Shown here in pieces: positions 8,647 through 16,214 of a stretch of 64,000 nucleotides of DNA (its first letter is position 1; each line of letters begins with the position of its first letter). A model generated the notes under the pieces. It was not told where the DNA came from, did not search any database, and saw nothing but the letters and a program-made list of their open reading frames with translations. Position numbers and translations under genes: made by a program. The DNA is from Dermabacter sp. (GTDB lineage: Bacteria > Actinomycetota > Actinomycetes > Actinomycetales > Dermabacteraceae), in contig JAUNTX010000011.1 in the NCBI GenBank assembly GCA_030538475.1, positions 1 through 64,000 on the forward strand. The letters are read 5' to 3'.

Positions 8647-9777
8647 TCACCCGCGCCCGTCATCGGAGCCACCGGGAGCCTGGCCCGGGCTCTGGCCGGG
8701 CCTCTGGGCGGGCGGCGTGCTCGGTGTGGAGGGGAAGCGAACCATGTCGCCTTCCTGAAGGCCGTCCACGACCGCGACGCCGTCTTGCGTGCCGAGCACC
8801 GTGACGGCGCGCTCTTCGGTGCCGTCCCCGACCTCGAGCGTGACGTGGGCGCGCCCGTCGGCCCCCACACTCACGGCCGCGACGGGCAGGGCGGGGCCGC
8901 TCACGGGCTCCACGATGACGATGGCGGTGGGGAGGCTGAGTGTGCCGGAGGCGGGGATCTGGTCGCACGCGTCGGCGCACACGGGGGAGCCGTCGGGGGC
9001 GGTGAGAATGAGGTCGGTCCCGCCGGAATCGTTGGCGCGGGTTTCTGCGATGATCGCGGGCCACTGGTGCTCACCGCTGGTGACGGTGAGGGAGGTGTCG
9101 CTCGGGATCATGACGCCCTGGTTCTTCGTGAGCGACATCGTGAAGTCTGGAGGACCGCTCGCGTGGAGGATGCCGAGTTCGCCGCCCGCGACGGGCAGGC
9201 CGGGGTGGATGATCTTTGGGTCGAGTGTGAGGGTGGCGGGGGTGGAGGGTACGACGACGAGTTCACCGTGGCCGATGGCGCCGGTTTGTTCGATGCCGAG
9301 GTCTCGCTGCCAGGCCTTGACCGCCCTCGTAGTGGAGGGGCCGTAGGTGCCGTTCGCCGCTCCCGGCGAATAGCCCAGGTGAGCGAGCGCGTTCTGGAGG
9401 TCCGTCACGTCAACGCCCTTGTCGCCTTCGGCGAGGCCGCGGTAGTGCGCGATGCTGCCGGGGATGACCCTGACGGGCTGGGTGTTGACGGAGTACAGCA
9501 CGGCGCCCGTGTCGAACGAATCGGCGTCGGCGATGGAGGTGACGGTACCGGTGAGGGCGTTGGCGGCGAGCGGTTCGCTGGTCCTCGTCACGGTGGTCAT
9601 GAACGTGAGGGAGCGGCCCACGCTCGCGGTTTCCACGGTCACCGTCTGGGGCGCCGCCTCCTCTCCGCCGTCCTCGCTACCGCTCGCGGTGAGGGCGCGC
9701 CCGGCCAGAAAGGAGGCGACGATGAGGGCGAGCATCGCGGCAAGAGCGATGCCGATCTTGGTGCGTGAAATGTTCAT
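8647..9777 (-). CDS. Membrane-fusion-like adaptor with peptidoglycan-binding domain
   Basis: 376-aa extracytoplasmic protein anchored by one N-terminal segment (about 8-27). Residues 116-162 form a peptidoglycan_binding_1 repeat (DLQNALAHLGYSPGAANG, then TYGPSTTRAVKAWQ). The flanking parts have the beta-rich, lipoyl/barrel-like look of HlyD/MacA adaptors, with a Pro/Gly/Ser-rich C-terminal tail. It probably ties the ABC transporter to the cell wall. Its first 14 codons are nearly the same as those of the lipoprotein gene just upstream (MNISRTKIGIALAA against MDISRTRIGIAIAA), evidence of a tandem duplication that crossed the gene boundary. The start is six bases after the previous stop with only a weak AGG-type site, suggesting translational coupling. 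Confidence 0.75.
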   Translation of the reverse strand: MNISRTKIGIALAAMLALIVASFLAGRALTASGSEDGGEEAAPQTVTVETASVGRSLTFMTTVTRTSEPLAANALTGTVTSIADADSFDTGAVLYSVNTQPVRVIPGSIAHYRGLAEGDKGVDVTDLQNALAHLGYSPGAANGTYGPSTTRAVKAWQRDLGIEQTGAIGHGELVVVPSTPATLTLDPKIIHPGLPVAGGELGILHASGPPDFTMSLTKNQGVMIPSDTSLTVTSGEHQWPAIIAETRANDSGGTDLILTAPDGSPVCADACDQIPASGTLSLPTAIVIVEPVSGPALPVAAVSVGADGRAHVTLEVGDGTEERAVTVLGTQDGVAVVDGLQEGDMVRFPSTPSTPPAQRPGQSPGQAPGGSDDGRG

Positions 9778-11175
9778 TGTCGCCTAGCCGTAGAAGTGTT
9801 CGGGAGCGGGCATGATGGGGCAGGCTTTGCCCACCTGTTGGCGCTCAGTTTCGGGGAGGAAGACGATAGCTTCTTCAGGCCACCATCGGTTATCAAGATC
9901 AGAGTCGAAGGTATCGATATACACCGCTCTCGATGGCGGCTCTTCAACGGTATATCCGCGAGCTTCTACACATGGGACGAAAGCTTCGGTCCAGTAGTCG
10001 TAGATCAGGCCCAGCTGGTCGGCATTCCATTCGGTGCGGAGGGAAGGTAACGGTGTGTACTGGGAGTAGCAGGTGAAATAAGCGTTGTTGAGTGCTTCCT
10101 CTTGAGATGTGGGGACCCCGCCACCGTCGAACAGGACTCCTCCGCCGGCCTCATCGTAGGTGGCAGGGAACCCGGCCTCTGTTAGGCATGCGGCCTCCGC
10201 TTGGTCGGCATCATCAGGAGTCGTGGTCCATCGGACGAGTTCGATCTCGGGAGGATTCTCTATGTTCATCTGCGCGGCCATGGAAGCCAGCCACTGTTGG
10301 CGCCACTCCAGCTTTTCGGCTTCTGTGTAGGTTCGGTGTTTGATGGGCTCTTTCGGTGCCCAGGAGGCGCTGGACTCGGTGTAGTCCACTGCCGTCGCTT
10401 CTGCTGCCGTTGGGGAGTCCGTGCTCGAGCATCCGCTCAGAAGGAGTGTCACTGTGGCGGCAATGGCGATGCCGATCCTTGTGCGTGAGATGTCCATGGT
10501 GGCCTAGCCGTAGAAGTGTTCGGAGGCGGGCATGACCGGGCATGCCTTGCCTACCTCCTCGCGCTCCGCTTGGGGGAGGAGCTTGAGGGCATCTTCAGGC
10601 CGCCACTGGTCATCACGAAATTCGAAGAATGTATCGACGTACACCTCCCGCGATGGTGGCTCCTCAACGGTATATCCGCGAGCTTCTACACACGGAACGA
10701 AAGCTTCGGTCCAGTAGTCGTAGAGCATGCCCAGCTGGTCGGTGCTCCAGTCTGTGAGGAGACCTGGCACTCGTGTGTATTGGGAATAGCATGTGAAGCT
10801 AGCGTTGTATAAAGCTCCTGTTTGTGAGTCCGGTACCCCGCCATCGCCGAACACGACTCCTCCACTGACCTCATCGTAGGTGGCAGGGAACCCAGCCTCT
10901 GTTAGACACGCGGCCTCCGCTTGGCCGGTATCTTGAGGGGTGGTGGTCCAACGGATGAGGTCGATCTCGGGAGGATTCTCTATGTTCATCTCCGAGGCCA
11001 TGGAGGCCAGCCATTGCTGACGCCGCTCCCACTTTTCGGCTTCTGTGTAGGTTCGGTGCTTGATGGACTCTTTCGGCGCCCAGGAGGCGCTGGACTCGGT
11101 GTAATCCGCCGCTGCCGTTTCTGCTCCCGAGGGGGAGGTCGTGCTCGTGCATCCGCTCAGAAAGAGTGCCGCTGC
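9735..11175. repeat. Diverged tandem duplication of about 720 bp
   Basis: Two adjacent units, about 9735-10455 and 10455-11175. Each runs from the first codons of a downstream gene, through a six-base spacer, back to the signal-peptide region of a lipoprotein gene. Similarity crosses the gene boundary. The sequence reading CCTAGCCGTAGAAGTGTTCG on the plus strand occurs at 9782 and again at 10502, both preceded by similar start-codon regions. Breakpoints are by eye and approximate. Confidence 0.7.
9784..10497 (-). CDS. Putative lipoprotein, copy A (chimeric N terminus)
   Basis: 237-aa predicted lipoprotein with a signal peptide ending in the lipobox LLSGC (Cys near residue 23). The mature part has no enzymatic motif I recognise. 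It has Cys residues in AACLTEAGF, FTCYSQY, VPCVEARGY and KACPIMP, enough for two disulfides. About three quarters of the mature sequence matches copy B (10504-11229) by eye. The first 14 residues instead match the downstream adaptor gene, so this copy looks like a fusion of the adaptor 5' end with the lipoprotein body. Base composition is visibly less GC-rich than in neighbouring housekeeping genes. Likely an accessory subunit of the ABC complex; function unknown. Confidence 0.75.
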   Translation of the reverse strand: MDISRTRIGIAIAATVTLLLSGCSSTDSPTAAEATAVDYTESSASWAPKEPIKHRTYTEAEKLEWRQQWLASMAAQMNIENPPEIELVRWTTTPDDADQAEAACLTEAGFPATYDEAGGGVLFDGGGVPTSQEEALNNAYFTCYSQYTPLPSLRTEWNADQLGLIYDYWTEAFVPCVEARGYTVEEPPSRAVYIDTFDSDLDNRWWPEEAIVFLPETERQQVGKACPIMPAPEHFYG

Positions 11176-11229
11176 CGCTACGAAAGCGCCAGCGGCTCGC
11201 GTGGCCAAGGTTGCGAGAGGAGGTGTCAT
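10504..11229 (-). CDS. Putative lipoprotein, copy B
   Basis: 241-aa predicted lipoprotein, first gene of the minus-strand export operon. The signal peptide ends in LFLSGC. The four mature cysteines and the blocks YTESSASWAPKE, WTTTP, AACLTEAGFPATYDE and CVEARGYTVEEPPSR are shared with copy A. The frame is open upstream to 11283, but the ATG at 11227-11229 has an AAGGAAG site six bases before it and gives a normal signal peptide, so it is chosen. No known domain recognised. Because its own signal peptide differs from that of copy A, this copy probably keeps the ancestral N terminus. Confidence 0.75.
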   Translation of the reverse strand: MTPPLATLATRAAGAFVAAAALFLSGCTSTTSPSGAETAAADYTESSASWAPKESIKHRTYTEAEKWERRQQWLASMASEMNIENPPEIDLIRWTTTPQDTGQAEAACLTEAGFPATYDEVSGGVVFGDGGVPDSQTGALYNASFTCYSQYTRVPGLLTDWSTDQLGMLYDYWTEAFVPCVEARGYTVEEPPSREVYVDTFFEFRDDQWRPEDALKLLPQAEREEVGKACPVMPASEHFYG

Positions 11230-11276
11230 GTCAGACTTCCTTGTGCGACAGGCAACGGGTGCTGCGTCCGTGCAGC

Positions 11277-11288
11277 CTCTCATGAGAG
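11277..11288. promoter_or_regulatory. 12-bp perfect palindrome upstream of the export operon
   Basis: CTCTCATGAGAG reads the same on both strands. It lies about 48 bases before the start of lipoprotein copy B, next to a minus-strand TTGACA (11298-11303). No TANNNT box sits at the right distance from that TTGACA, so the promoter itself is not defined. The palindrome could be an operator. Confidence 0.3.
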
Positions 11289-11363
11289 TTGGGTCACTGT
11301 CAAGGACCGAAGGCCCCTCGGGCGATAGGCCGGAGGTTCCAGGAACGTGTACCGCACGTTCGG

Positions 11364-11600
11364 CTAGCCGTACTCTGGGAGTTCGCTCGATGTGTCCAGC
11401 CGGGCGGCGGCCTAACCTTCGGATTCTTCACCGGACCGGAACTCGCGCCCTTCGGCCATGCGATCACGACGGCGTACTTCTAGCCGCTCAACGCCCTCGC
11501 CGCTGAGGTCGAAGCCGCTGGGTTCACGGGCGTTCATAGCGAAACCCGTTCGGATGCAGGAGTGCGACCATACGGCGCTCTCCTGGCGACCCGCAGCTGA
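11364..11600 (+). pseudogene. Relic of a class I SAM methyltransferase (C-terminal part)
   Basis: Read in one frame, this stretch gives EFARCVQPGGGLTFGFFTG, then PELAPFGHAITTAYF, a TAG, then PLNALAAEVEAAGFTGVHSE and RSDAGVRPYGALLATRS before a TGA at 11598-11600. This is the C-terminal pattern of class I methyltransferases, in which the residue after AYF is normally Trp (TGG), so the internal stop at 11481-11483 looks like a TGG-to-TAG nonsense change. No SAM-binding N-terminal half can be found upstream, so the gene is also truncated. It fills the 400-base gap between the export operon and the aminotransferase; the rest of the gap shows no gene. Confidence 0.7.
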
Positions 11601-11630
11601 CTTTCCCCGTTCTCCTTGGTGCCCAGGCTG

Positions 11631-12440
11631 TCACGTCAGCCGGTCGCGGGTTTCTGTGGCGTAGGCCTCACCAAGGAGTCTCATGAACTGAGAGTCCTGG
11701 GCCATCGCGTGATCGGCTATGCGCGAGATCGCGATTCCCGGTGTCCACGAGTTCATGACGACCGCCGAGAGACGTTCACTCAGATCGGCCACGCGGATAG
11801 GGCGAGTCTGCTGCGGTACCCCCAGCAGGCGCAGGCGGCGAGCAATAATCTGCATGGTCACCCCCGCCAGGTACTCGGCCTCCGGCCAGATGACAGACTC
11901 GCCGTCCCAGAAAGTGAGATTCCAGATCGTTGCCTCACTCAACCTGCCAACCGAGTCCTCGAATGCCGCGTCATTGAAGCCTCGCTCGACGGCCTGGCGC
12001 AGGAAGAAGGTCTTGCTGACTTCGCCAACGTGCTTCACCTGCGGCAGGTGCCGCTCATGCCGCACAACATTCAGAGCAAGCGGACCGGCCGGAGCGGTTG
12101 CGGGGTTCGTGACTTTGACGAGCACGTCGAGTGTGGGGTCATTCCCGGCGGGAGAGAACTCGCCCGGCCGGGACGTGATGAAGCAGGTCACCGATGCGTT
12201 CGCTGCTTCGGAGGCGCTGACAGCCGTTCGAAGGAACTCGGTGATCTGCTCGTCGGGAAGATGCTGTCCGAAGAGCGTGTCGCTGGCCTGACGCAGACGG
12301 GCGAGGTGCAGATCGAGGCCCGGCACGGAGTGCTCCCGCATCTGCATCGCGGTGAAGTGGGCATACCCGGCGAAGGCCAGCGGAGCCAGGGCCGGAGCGG
12401 TGGCCGGATTACCATTGAGGTGAGTGATCTGTTCGGTCAT
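11631..12440 (-). CDS. Class IV aminotransferase family protein (PLP-dependent)
   Basis: 269-aa member of the fold-type IV PLP enzymes (branched-chain aminotransferase, D-amino acid aminotransferase, 4-amino-4-deoxychorismate lyase). The order of blocks fits: an N-terminal FAGYAHFTAMQM, HLARLRQ, a probable PLP lysine in PQVKHVG (Lys136), and the LSEATIWNLTFWDG cofactor-phosphate region. Substrate is not determined. The frame is open further upstream to 12545, but the ATG at 12438-12440 follows a minus-strand TACGGT by six bases and starts a typical N terminus. It diverges from a MerR regulator, which may control it. Confidence 0.8.
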   Translation of the reverse strand: MTEQITHLNGNPATAPALAPLAFAGYAHFTAMQMREHSVPGLDLHLARLRQASDTLFGQHLPDEQITEFLRTAVSASEAANASVTCFITSRPGEFSPAGNDPTLDVLVKVTNPATAPAGPLALNVVRHERHLPQVKHVGEVSKTFFLRQAVERGFNDAAFEDSVGRLSEATIWNLTFWDGESVIWPEAEYLAGVTMQIIARRLRLLGVPQQTRPIRVADLSERLSAVVMNSWTPGIAISRIADHAMAQDSQFMRLLGEAYATETRDRLT

Positions 12441-12446
12441 GAGAAG

Positions 12447-12452
12447 ACCGTA
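12447..12452 (-). promoter_or_regulatory. -10 box for leaderless aminotransferase gene
   Basis: Minus-strand TACGGT, six bases, then ATG at 12440. It overlaps the AGGAG ribosome-binding site of the divergent merR-type gene, so the two genes share very little control DNA. Confidence 0.55.
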
Positions 12453-12465
12453 GGAGTTGACGCTA

Positions 12466-12852
12466 GTGGCAGAGGCAAGCCCGCGCGACCCGGCGCTGCT
12501 CCGTGTCGGCGACCTGGCGGCCCTCACCGGCGCGACCCCGCGCATGCTCCGGTACTACGAGAACCAGGGGCTCATCGACGCCGAACGCTCGCCTTCAGGA
12601 CAGCGCCTGTTCGACCCCGCCGTCGCAGCCCACGTGCGTCACATCAGGACACTGCTTGCGGCAGGACTACCGACGCGAACGATCAGCGAACTGCTCGACT
12701 GCATCCATGACCCCGAGCGTCTGGAACCATGCGCCGTGCCGGTCCTCGTGGACCACCTACGCGACTATGACGCGCGGATAGCTGAGCTGGTCGGCACTCG
12801 AGACACGCTCCAGGGCCTGATCGACTCCTCGGCGCCACGCGAGGACGGTTAG
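12466..12852 (+). CDS. MerR family transcriptional regulator
   Basis: 128-aa regulator with an N-terminal MerR helix-turn-helix (residues about 12-50: LLRVGDLAALTGATPRMLRY, then YENQGLI, and the SGQRLFD wing), followed by a C-terminal coiled coil (HLRDYDARIAELVGTRDTLQG) for dimerisation. It lacks metal-binding cysteines of the MerR/CueR type (one Cys at LDCIHD and one at EPCAVP), so the ligand is unknown. GTG 12466 has AGGAG nine bases upstream; a TTG at 12457 directly abuts that site and is not usable. Divergent from the aminotransferase, which it may regulate. It converges on the NAD(P)-binding protein gene with a four-base overlap of stop regions. Confidence 0.88.
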   Translation: MAEASPRDPALLRVGDLAALTGATPRMLRYYENQGLIDAERSPSGQRLFDPAVAAHVRHIRTLLAAGLPTRTISELLDCIHDPERLEPCAVPVLVDHLRDYDARIAELVGTRDTLQGLIDSSAPREDG

Positions 12853-13487
12853 CGCGCGGCGACGGTGACGTGCTGGTCGCCCCCGGGGCGTTCGAGTTCA
12901 TCGAGAACGGCGATGGCGAAGTCCGGTGCCGTGATACGCGATGTCCCGCTCGCGTCAGTGAGTAGCGTCGTTGTGCCGCGCCGGTAGCTGCCGCTGCGCT
13001 CACCCGGCTCAAACACGGCAGGCGGGCTGAGATACACCCACCCGGTGTAGTCGTGTTCCCGGCAGGCATGGAACTGGTCGAGGCTGGCCTGCGCAATCGT
13101 CTTCCACGCTTCGGGCACATACTCGGGGTCATCGATCAGGAGCCGGTCTGGGTGGTTCGGCGAACGCAGCGGTGCGGAACCGCCGACCATGAGCACCCGC
13201 GTGCCGTGACGGGCCGCCGCATTGAGCACGCCGCGCGTCAGAGACGCGAGCCGGCCTTCGTCGCCAGGGGCGAGGCGGATGGTGAGCACGGCGGCATCGA
13301 CGTCGGCCATGACCGCCTCTACTGCGTCCGGGGCGGCGACATCGACCGCCCGTACCGAGAGGAGTTCTTCGTCGTCCGATGCGGCGGGGTGGCGGGAGGT
13401 CGCGATGACGTGGTGCCCACGGGTGAGGGCTTCGGTGACGATGGCGCTTCCGGCCATGCCGGTTGCGCCGAAGACGGCGATTCTCAT
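12849..13487 (-). CDS. NAD(P)-binding oxidoreductase, NmrA/SDR-like
   Basis: 212-aa Rossmann-fold protein. The N terminus MRIAVFGATGMAGSAI carries the GATGxxG dinucleotide-binding motif of atypical SDR/NmrA-like proteins at residues 7-13, and RVLMVGGSAP follows. The family includes flavin reductase-like and NADPH-sensing proteins; a specific activity cannot be given. The start ATG overlaps the stop of the EamA gene (ATGA), so the two are co-translated. It lies in a LysR / EamA / NAD(P)-binding set that looks like a compact transferable cassette. Confidence 0.82.
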   Translation of the reverse strand: MRIAVFGATGMAGSAIVTEALTRGHHVIATSRHPAASDDEELLSVRAVDVAAPDAVEAVMADVDAAVLTIRLAPGDEGRLASLTRGVLNAAARHGTRVLMVGGSAPLRSPNHPDRLLIDDPEYVPEAWKTIAQASLDQFHACREHDYTGWVYLSPPAVFEPGERSGSYRRGTTTLLTDASGTSRITAPDFAIAVLDELERPGGDQHVTVAAR

Positions 13488-14461
13488 GAGGGGATCTGAG
13501 CTTTCTGTTTCGGGGATGGGAGCTGGCCCGCGAGCATCGCGATCAGGACGAGGGCGAAGCCGAGGAACTGGATGGGGGTCAGAGATTCTCCGGCGATAGC
13601 CGCGCCGAGGATGGCGGCCACGAGCGGGGAGAGCAGTCCGAGCAGGGCGGTCGCGGTCACCGGGAGGTGGTGGATACCGGCGAACCAGATCGTGTACGTG
13701 ATGAGTGCGCCGACGATGCCGAGCCACGCGTAGCCGAGCCACGCCGTCGCGTCGATGCCGGGCGGGATACCGTCGGCCAGTAGCGCAGGCAGGAGCAGCA
13801 CGAGCCGTGCGGCGGTGAGTTGCCACCCGGCAAGAGCGATCGGGGAGACTCCCGAGGGGCGGCCCCACTTCTTCGTGAGCACGACGCCGGTGCCCATCGA
13901 GGCGGCGCCGCCGAGCCCGGCGAGGACGCCGACAGGAGACATGGCCGCGTCGGGCCCGAGGACGACCAGGGCGACGCCGATCATCCCGAGCCCGCCCCAC
14001 AAGACCCGCCAGGCCGACAGTTTCTCGTGCAGGATCGCCACGGCCAGAAACGCGATCACGATGGGCTGCGCCGCGCCGAGGGTGGCCGCGACGCCGCCGG
14101 GCAGTTCCTGGGCGGCGAGGAACAGCAGCGGGAAGAACGCGCCCATGTTCAGCGTGCCGAGCACGAGGCTCTTCCACCACCAGGAACCGCGCGGCAACTG
14201 CCGGGCGATCAGCAGCGCCAACAGTCCCGCCGGGAGGGAGCGCATCATCGCCGCGAACAGGGGATGGCCCTCGGGCAGCATGTGCGTGGTGACGATGTAG
14301 GTGGTGCCCCACACTATTGGGACGAGCGCGGTCACCACCGTCCAGCCCACGCGATGCTCGGTGCCTGCCGGAGCGCTCTGGGGCGCGGTCGCGGTGGTCG
14401 TGAAGCTCAAGGCTCCATCGTGGGGCCACCCGTGACTATGAGTCCAACAGATTGTTGCCAT
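13484..14461 (-). CDS. EamA/RhaT-family (DMT) transporter
   Basis: About 325-aa inner-membrane protein with ten hydrophobic segments and the internal duplication expected of EamA drug/metabolite transporters (first repeat WTVVTALVPIVWGTTYIV, second WLGYAWLGIVGALITYTI). Members export amino acids, purines or other small molecules; the substrate here is unknown. The start is uncertain. ATG 14459-14461 is the first in-frame ATG after a minus-strand TATGGT box, whereas TTG at 14408-14410 would give a more usual short N terminus. The frame continues open far upstream, which is not coding because it runs antisense to the lysR gene. Confidence 0.82.
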   Translation of the reverse strand: MATICWTHSHGWPHDGALSFTTTATAPQSAPAGTEHRVGWTVVTALVPIVWGTTYIVTTHMLPEGHPLFAAMMRSLPAGLLALLIARQLPRGSWWWKSLVLGTLNMGAFFPLLFLAAQELPGGVAATLGAAQPIVIAFLAVAILHEKLSAWRVLWGGLGMIGVALVVLGPDAAMSPVGVLAGLGGAASMGTGVVLTKKWGRPSGVSPIALAGWQLTAARLVLLLPALLADGIPPGIDATAWLGYAWLGIVGALITYTIWFAGIHHLPVTATALLGLLSPLVAAILGAAIAGESLTPIQFLGFALVLIAMLAGQLPSPKQKAQIPS

Positions 14462-14464
14462 ACA

Positions 14465-14484
14465 TAGGATGCACTGAGACCATA
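14465..14484. promoter_or_regulatory. Overlapping divergent promoters with direct repeat (lysR-type / EamA)
   Basis: Plus-strand TAGGAT at 14465-14470 is a likely -10 for the LysR gene, and minus-strand TATGGT at 14479-14484 a likely -10 for the EamA gene. The two start sites would fall between them, so only one polymerase could load at a time. CATAGGATGCA (14463-14473) and CATAGGTGCA (14481-14490) are direct repeats 18 bp apart, a plausible regulator site. Confidence 0.45.
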
Positions 14485-14489
14485 GGTGC

Positions 14490-15368
14490 ATGGAGTTGCA
14501 GCAGATGCGGTACGTCGTCGCCATCGCCGAGGAGAAGAACTTCACCCGCGCGGCCGAACGGTGCTTCGTGGTGCAGTCCTCGCTCAGCCACCAGATCAAA
14601 GCTCTCGAACACGAGCTCGGGGTCACACTGTTCGCCCGCTCCAGCCGCCGGGTTGAACTCACGGCCGCCGGTGAAGCATTCCTCGTGCAGGCCCGTGCAA
14701 GCCTGGACGCCGCCGAGCGCGCCGTCGCCGATGCTGCCGCGGCAACCGGGCAGATTCGCGGCACCCTGACCGTCGGCCTGATCCCCACCGTGACCGCGAT
14801 CGACATCCCCGCCGCCCTCGGAGAGTTCCACCGCGCCCACCCGTCGGTCCGGATCAGACTCAGGGGAGGCGGCAGCGATGAGTTCATCGCCTCGATCAGC
14901 GAGGGCGCCATGGACGTTGCCGTGCTCGGACTACCCGACACCACGCCGCCCGCAGGCGTGAACGCGCGCGTGCTCGCCCGGGAGCGCCTGGTCGCGGTCG
15001 TCTCCGCCGAACACCCGCTCGCCGGACGGCGCAGGCTGCGATTGGACGACCTCGCCGATGAAACGTTCGTGGACTTCCCCGAGGGCACACCGGGGCGAGT
15101 GCCCTCCGACCTCGCGTTCCAGGCCGCAGGCGTTCAACGCGACGTTGCCTTCGAGGTGATGAGCACCGACCTCATTCTCGATCTGGTCAGGCAGGGCCTC
15201 GTGATCGCGCTGCTCTCACCAGCCGTGATTCCCGACACCAGCGACCTTCGAACGATCCCCGTCAGCGCGGGCCCCACCCGTATCGAGTATTTGGCATGGA
15301 GCACCTTCAACCCCGCACCAGCGGCGCTGGCATTCCTCGACACGCTCCGGCTGCCCGCAAACGTCTGA
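14490..15368 (+). CDS. LysR family transcriptional regulator
   Basis: 292-aa regulator. The N-terminal winged helix-turn-helix spans residues 1-60 (MELQQMRYVVAIAEEKNFTR, QSSLSHQIKALEHELGVTLF). A linker helix and a periplasmic-binding-protein-like effector domain (about 90-290) follow. The ATG is about 13 bases from the expected start of a transcript using the TAGGAT box. Divergent from the EamA / NAD(P)-binding operon, its presumed target. The effector is unknown. It converges with lexA, with about 80 bases between the stop codons that show only short, weak hairpins. Confidence 0.92.
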   Translation: MELQQMRYVVAIAEEKNFTRAAERCFVVQSSLSHQIKALEHELGVTLFARSSRRVELTAAGEAFLVQARASLDAAERAVADAAAATGQIRGTLTVGLIPTVTAIDIPAALGEFHRAHPSVRIRLRGGGSDEFIASISEGAMDVAVLGLPDTTPPAGVNARVLARERLVAVVSAEHPLAGRRRLRLDDLADETFVDFPEGTPGRVPSDLAFQAAGVQRDVAFEVMSTDLILDLVRQGLVIALLSPAVIPDTSDLRTIPVSAGPTRIEYLAWSTFNPAPAALAFLDTLRLPANV

Positions 15369-15450
15369 GCGCGCCTCAGCGGGTGTCGTCGCGCGGAGAG
15401 GGGCGCGCCGAGGGGACGAGCGTTCGCAGCGCCTTGGCTACATGGCGTCG

Positions 15451-16119
15451 CTACACGGCCCGCAGGACCGCGACCACCTTGCCGAGGATGTCGGAGTGGT
15501 CGCCGAGGATCGGGGCATAGGCGGGATTGTGGGGCATGAGCCACACGTGGCCGTCGCGTTCGTGGAAGCTCTTGACGGTGGCCTCGCCATCGATCATGGC
15601 CGCTACAATTTCCCCCCGCTCGGCGATTCGCTGCTGGCGGATCACCACCCAGTCTCCATCGCAGATCGCGGCATCCACCATCGAATCGCCCTTGACCTTC
15701 AGCAGGAAGAGGTCGCCGTCACCCACGAGCTGTTCGGGCAGGGTGAATACGTCCTCCACCTGTTCGTTCGCGGTAATGGGTGTGCCCGCAGCGATGCTGC
15801 CCACGAGCGGTACCTGGACCGACGGCCCGGCCACGATGCCCAGTTCTTCCAGGGCGGGGGCTCCCGATTCGTCCGGCAGCACAATTTCCATGGCGCGGGG
15901 ACGCTTGGGGTCGCGACGCAGATAGCCCTTGCGTTCTAGGGCGCCGAGCTGGTGGGACACCGACGACGGGGACTGCAAGCCCACCGCATCGCCAATTTCT
16001 CGCATGGACGGCGGGTAGCCCCGGCGGCGGATCGCTTCGGCAATCGTGTCGAGTATCCGGCGCTGGCGCGGGGTGAGCGGAGCTTGCGAGTCATCCTCGG
16101 GGAGGTCGGGAGCAGCCAT
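15451..16119 (-). CDS. lexA: LexA repressor
   Basis: Master SOS repressor and self-cleaving S24 peptidase. The 222-aa product has the N-terminal winged helix ([37 protein letters not shown]). The Ala111-Gly112 cleavage site is in SIAAGTP, with catalytic Ser146 in GDSMVD and Lys183 in TVKSF, so it should be cleavable by RecA filaments. The ATG at 16117-16119 has a GAAAGGA site; the upstream in-frame extension to 16218 overlaps the promoter and is not used. A LexA-box-like palindrome lies about 100 bases upstream, between lexA and a divergent LysM gene, as for B. subtilis lexA-yneA and C. glutamicum lexA-divS. Confidence 0.96.
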   Translation of the reverse strand: MAAPDLPEDDSQAPLTPRQRRILDTIAEAIRRRGYPPSMREIGDAVGLQSPSSVSHQLGALERKGYLRRDPKRPRAMEIVLPDESGAPALEELGIVAGPSVQVPLVGSIAAGTPITANEQVEDVFTLPEQLVGDGDLFLLKVKGDSMVDAAICDGDWVVIRQQRIAERGEIVAAMIDGEATVKSFHERDGHVWLMPHNPAYAPILGDHSDILGKVVAVLRAV

Positions 16120-16143
16120 GCGCGGATCCTTTCGAGCGGCGGC

Positions 16144-16166
16144 GAGTTTAAATGTCTCACCCCCTG
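16144..16166. repeat. 23-bp repeat, copy 1 (upstream of lexA)
   Basis: A 23-base stretch beginning GAGTTTAAATGTCTC is exactly identical to 21923-21945. Both copies lie just upstream of a minus-strand gene, in the same orientation. Read on the minus strand it ends in TTTAAACTC, which contains a TAAACT -10-like box. Downstream similarity fades into TGGAGC and GGG runs. It could be a shared promoter/operator or the end of a vanished insertion element. Confidence 0.6.
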
Positions 16167-16214
16167 TGTTCACTGGAGCTGTTCCCTCAAGGGTAGGGCC
16201 TCGGCCTCGCCGTT

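Noticed and set aside
8023..9768. A 581-codon plus-strand frame
   Set aside because: It is antisense to the ABC ATPase and adaptor genes, which have clear motifs and operon spacing.
11289..11483. A 64-codon plus-strand gene
   Set aside because: Its second half continues beyond the stop as a methyltransferase C terminus; it is part of a relic, not an independent gene.
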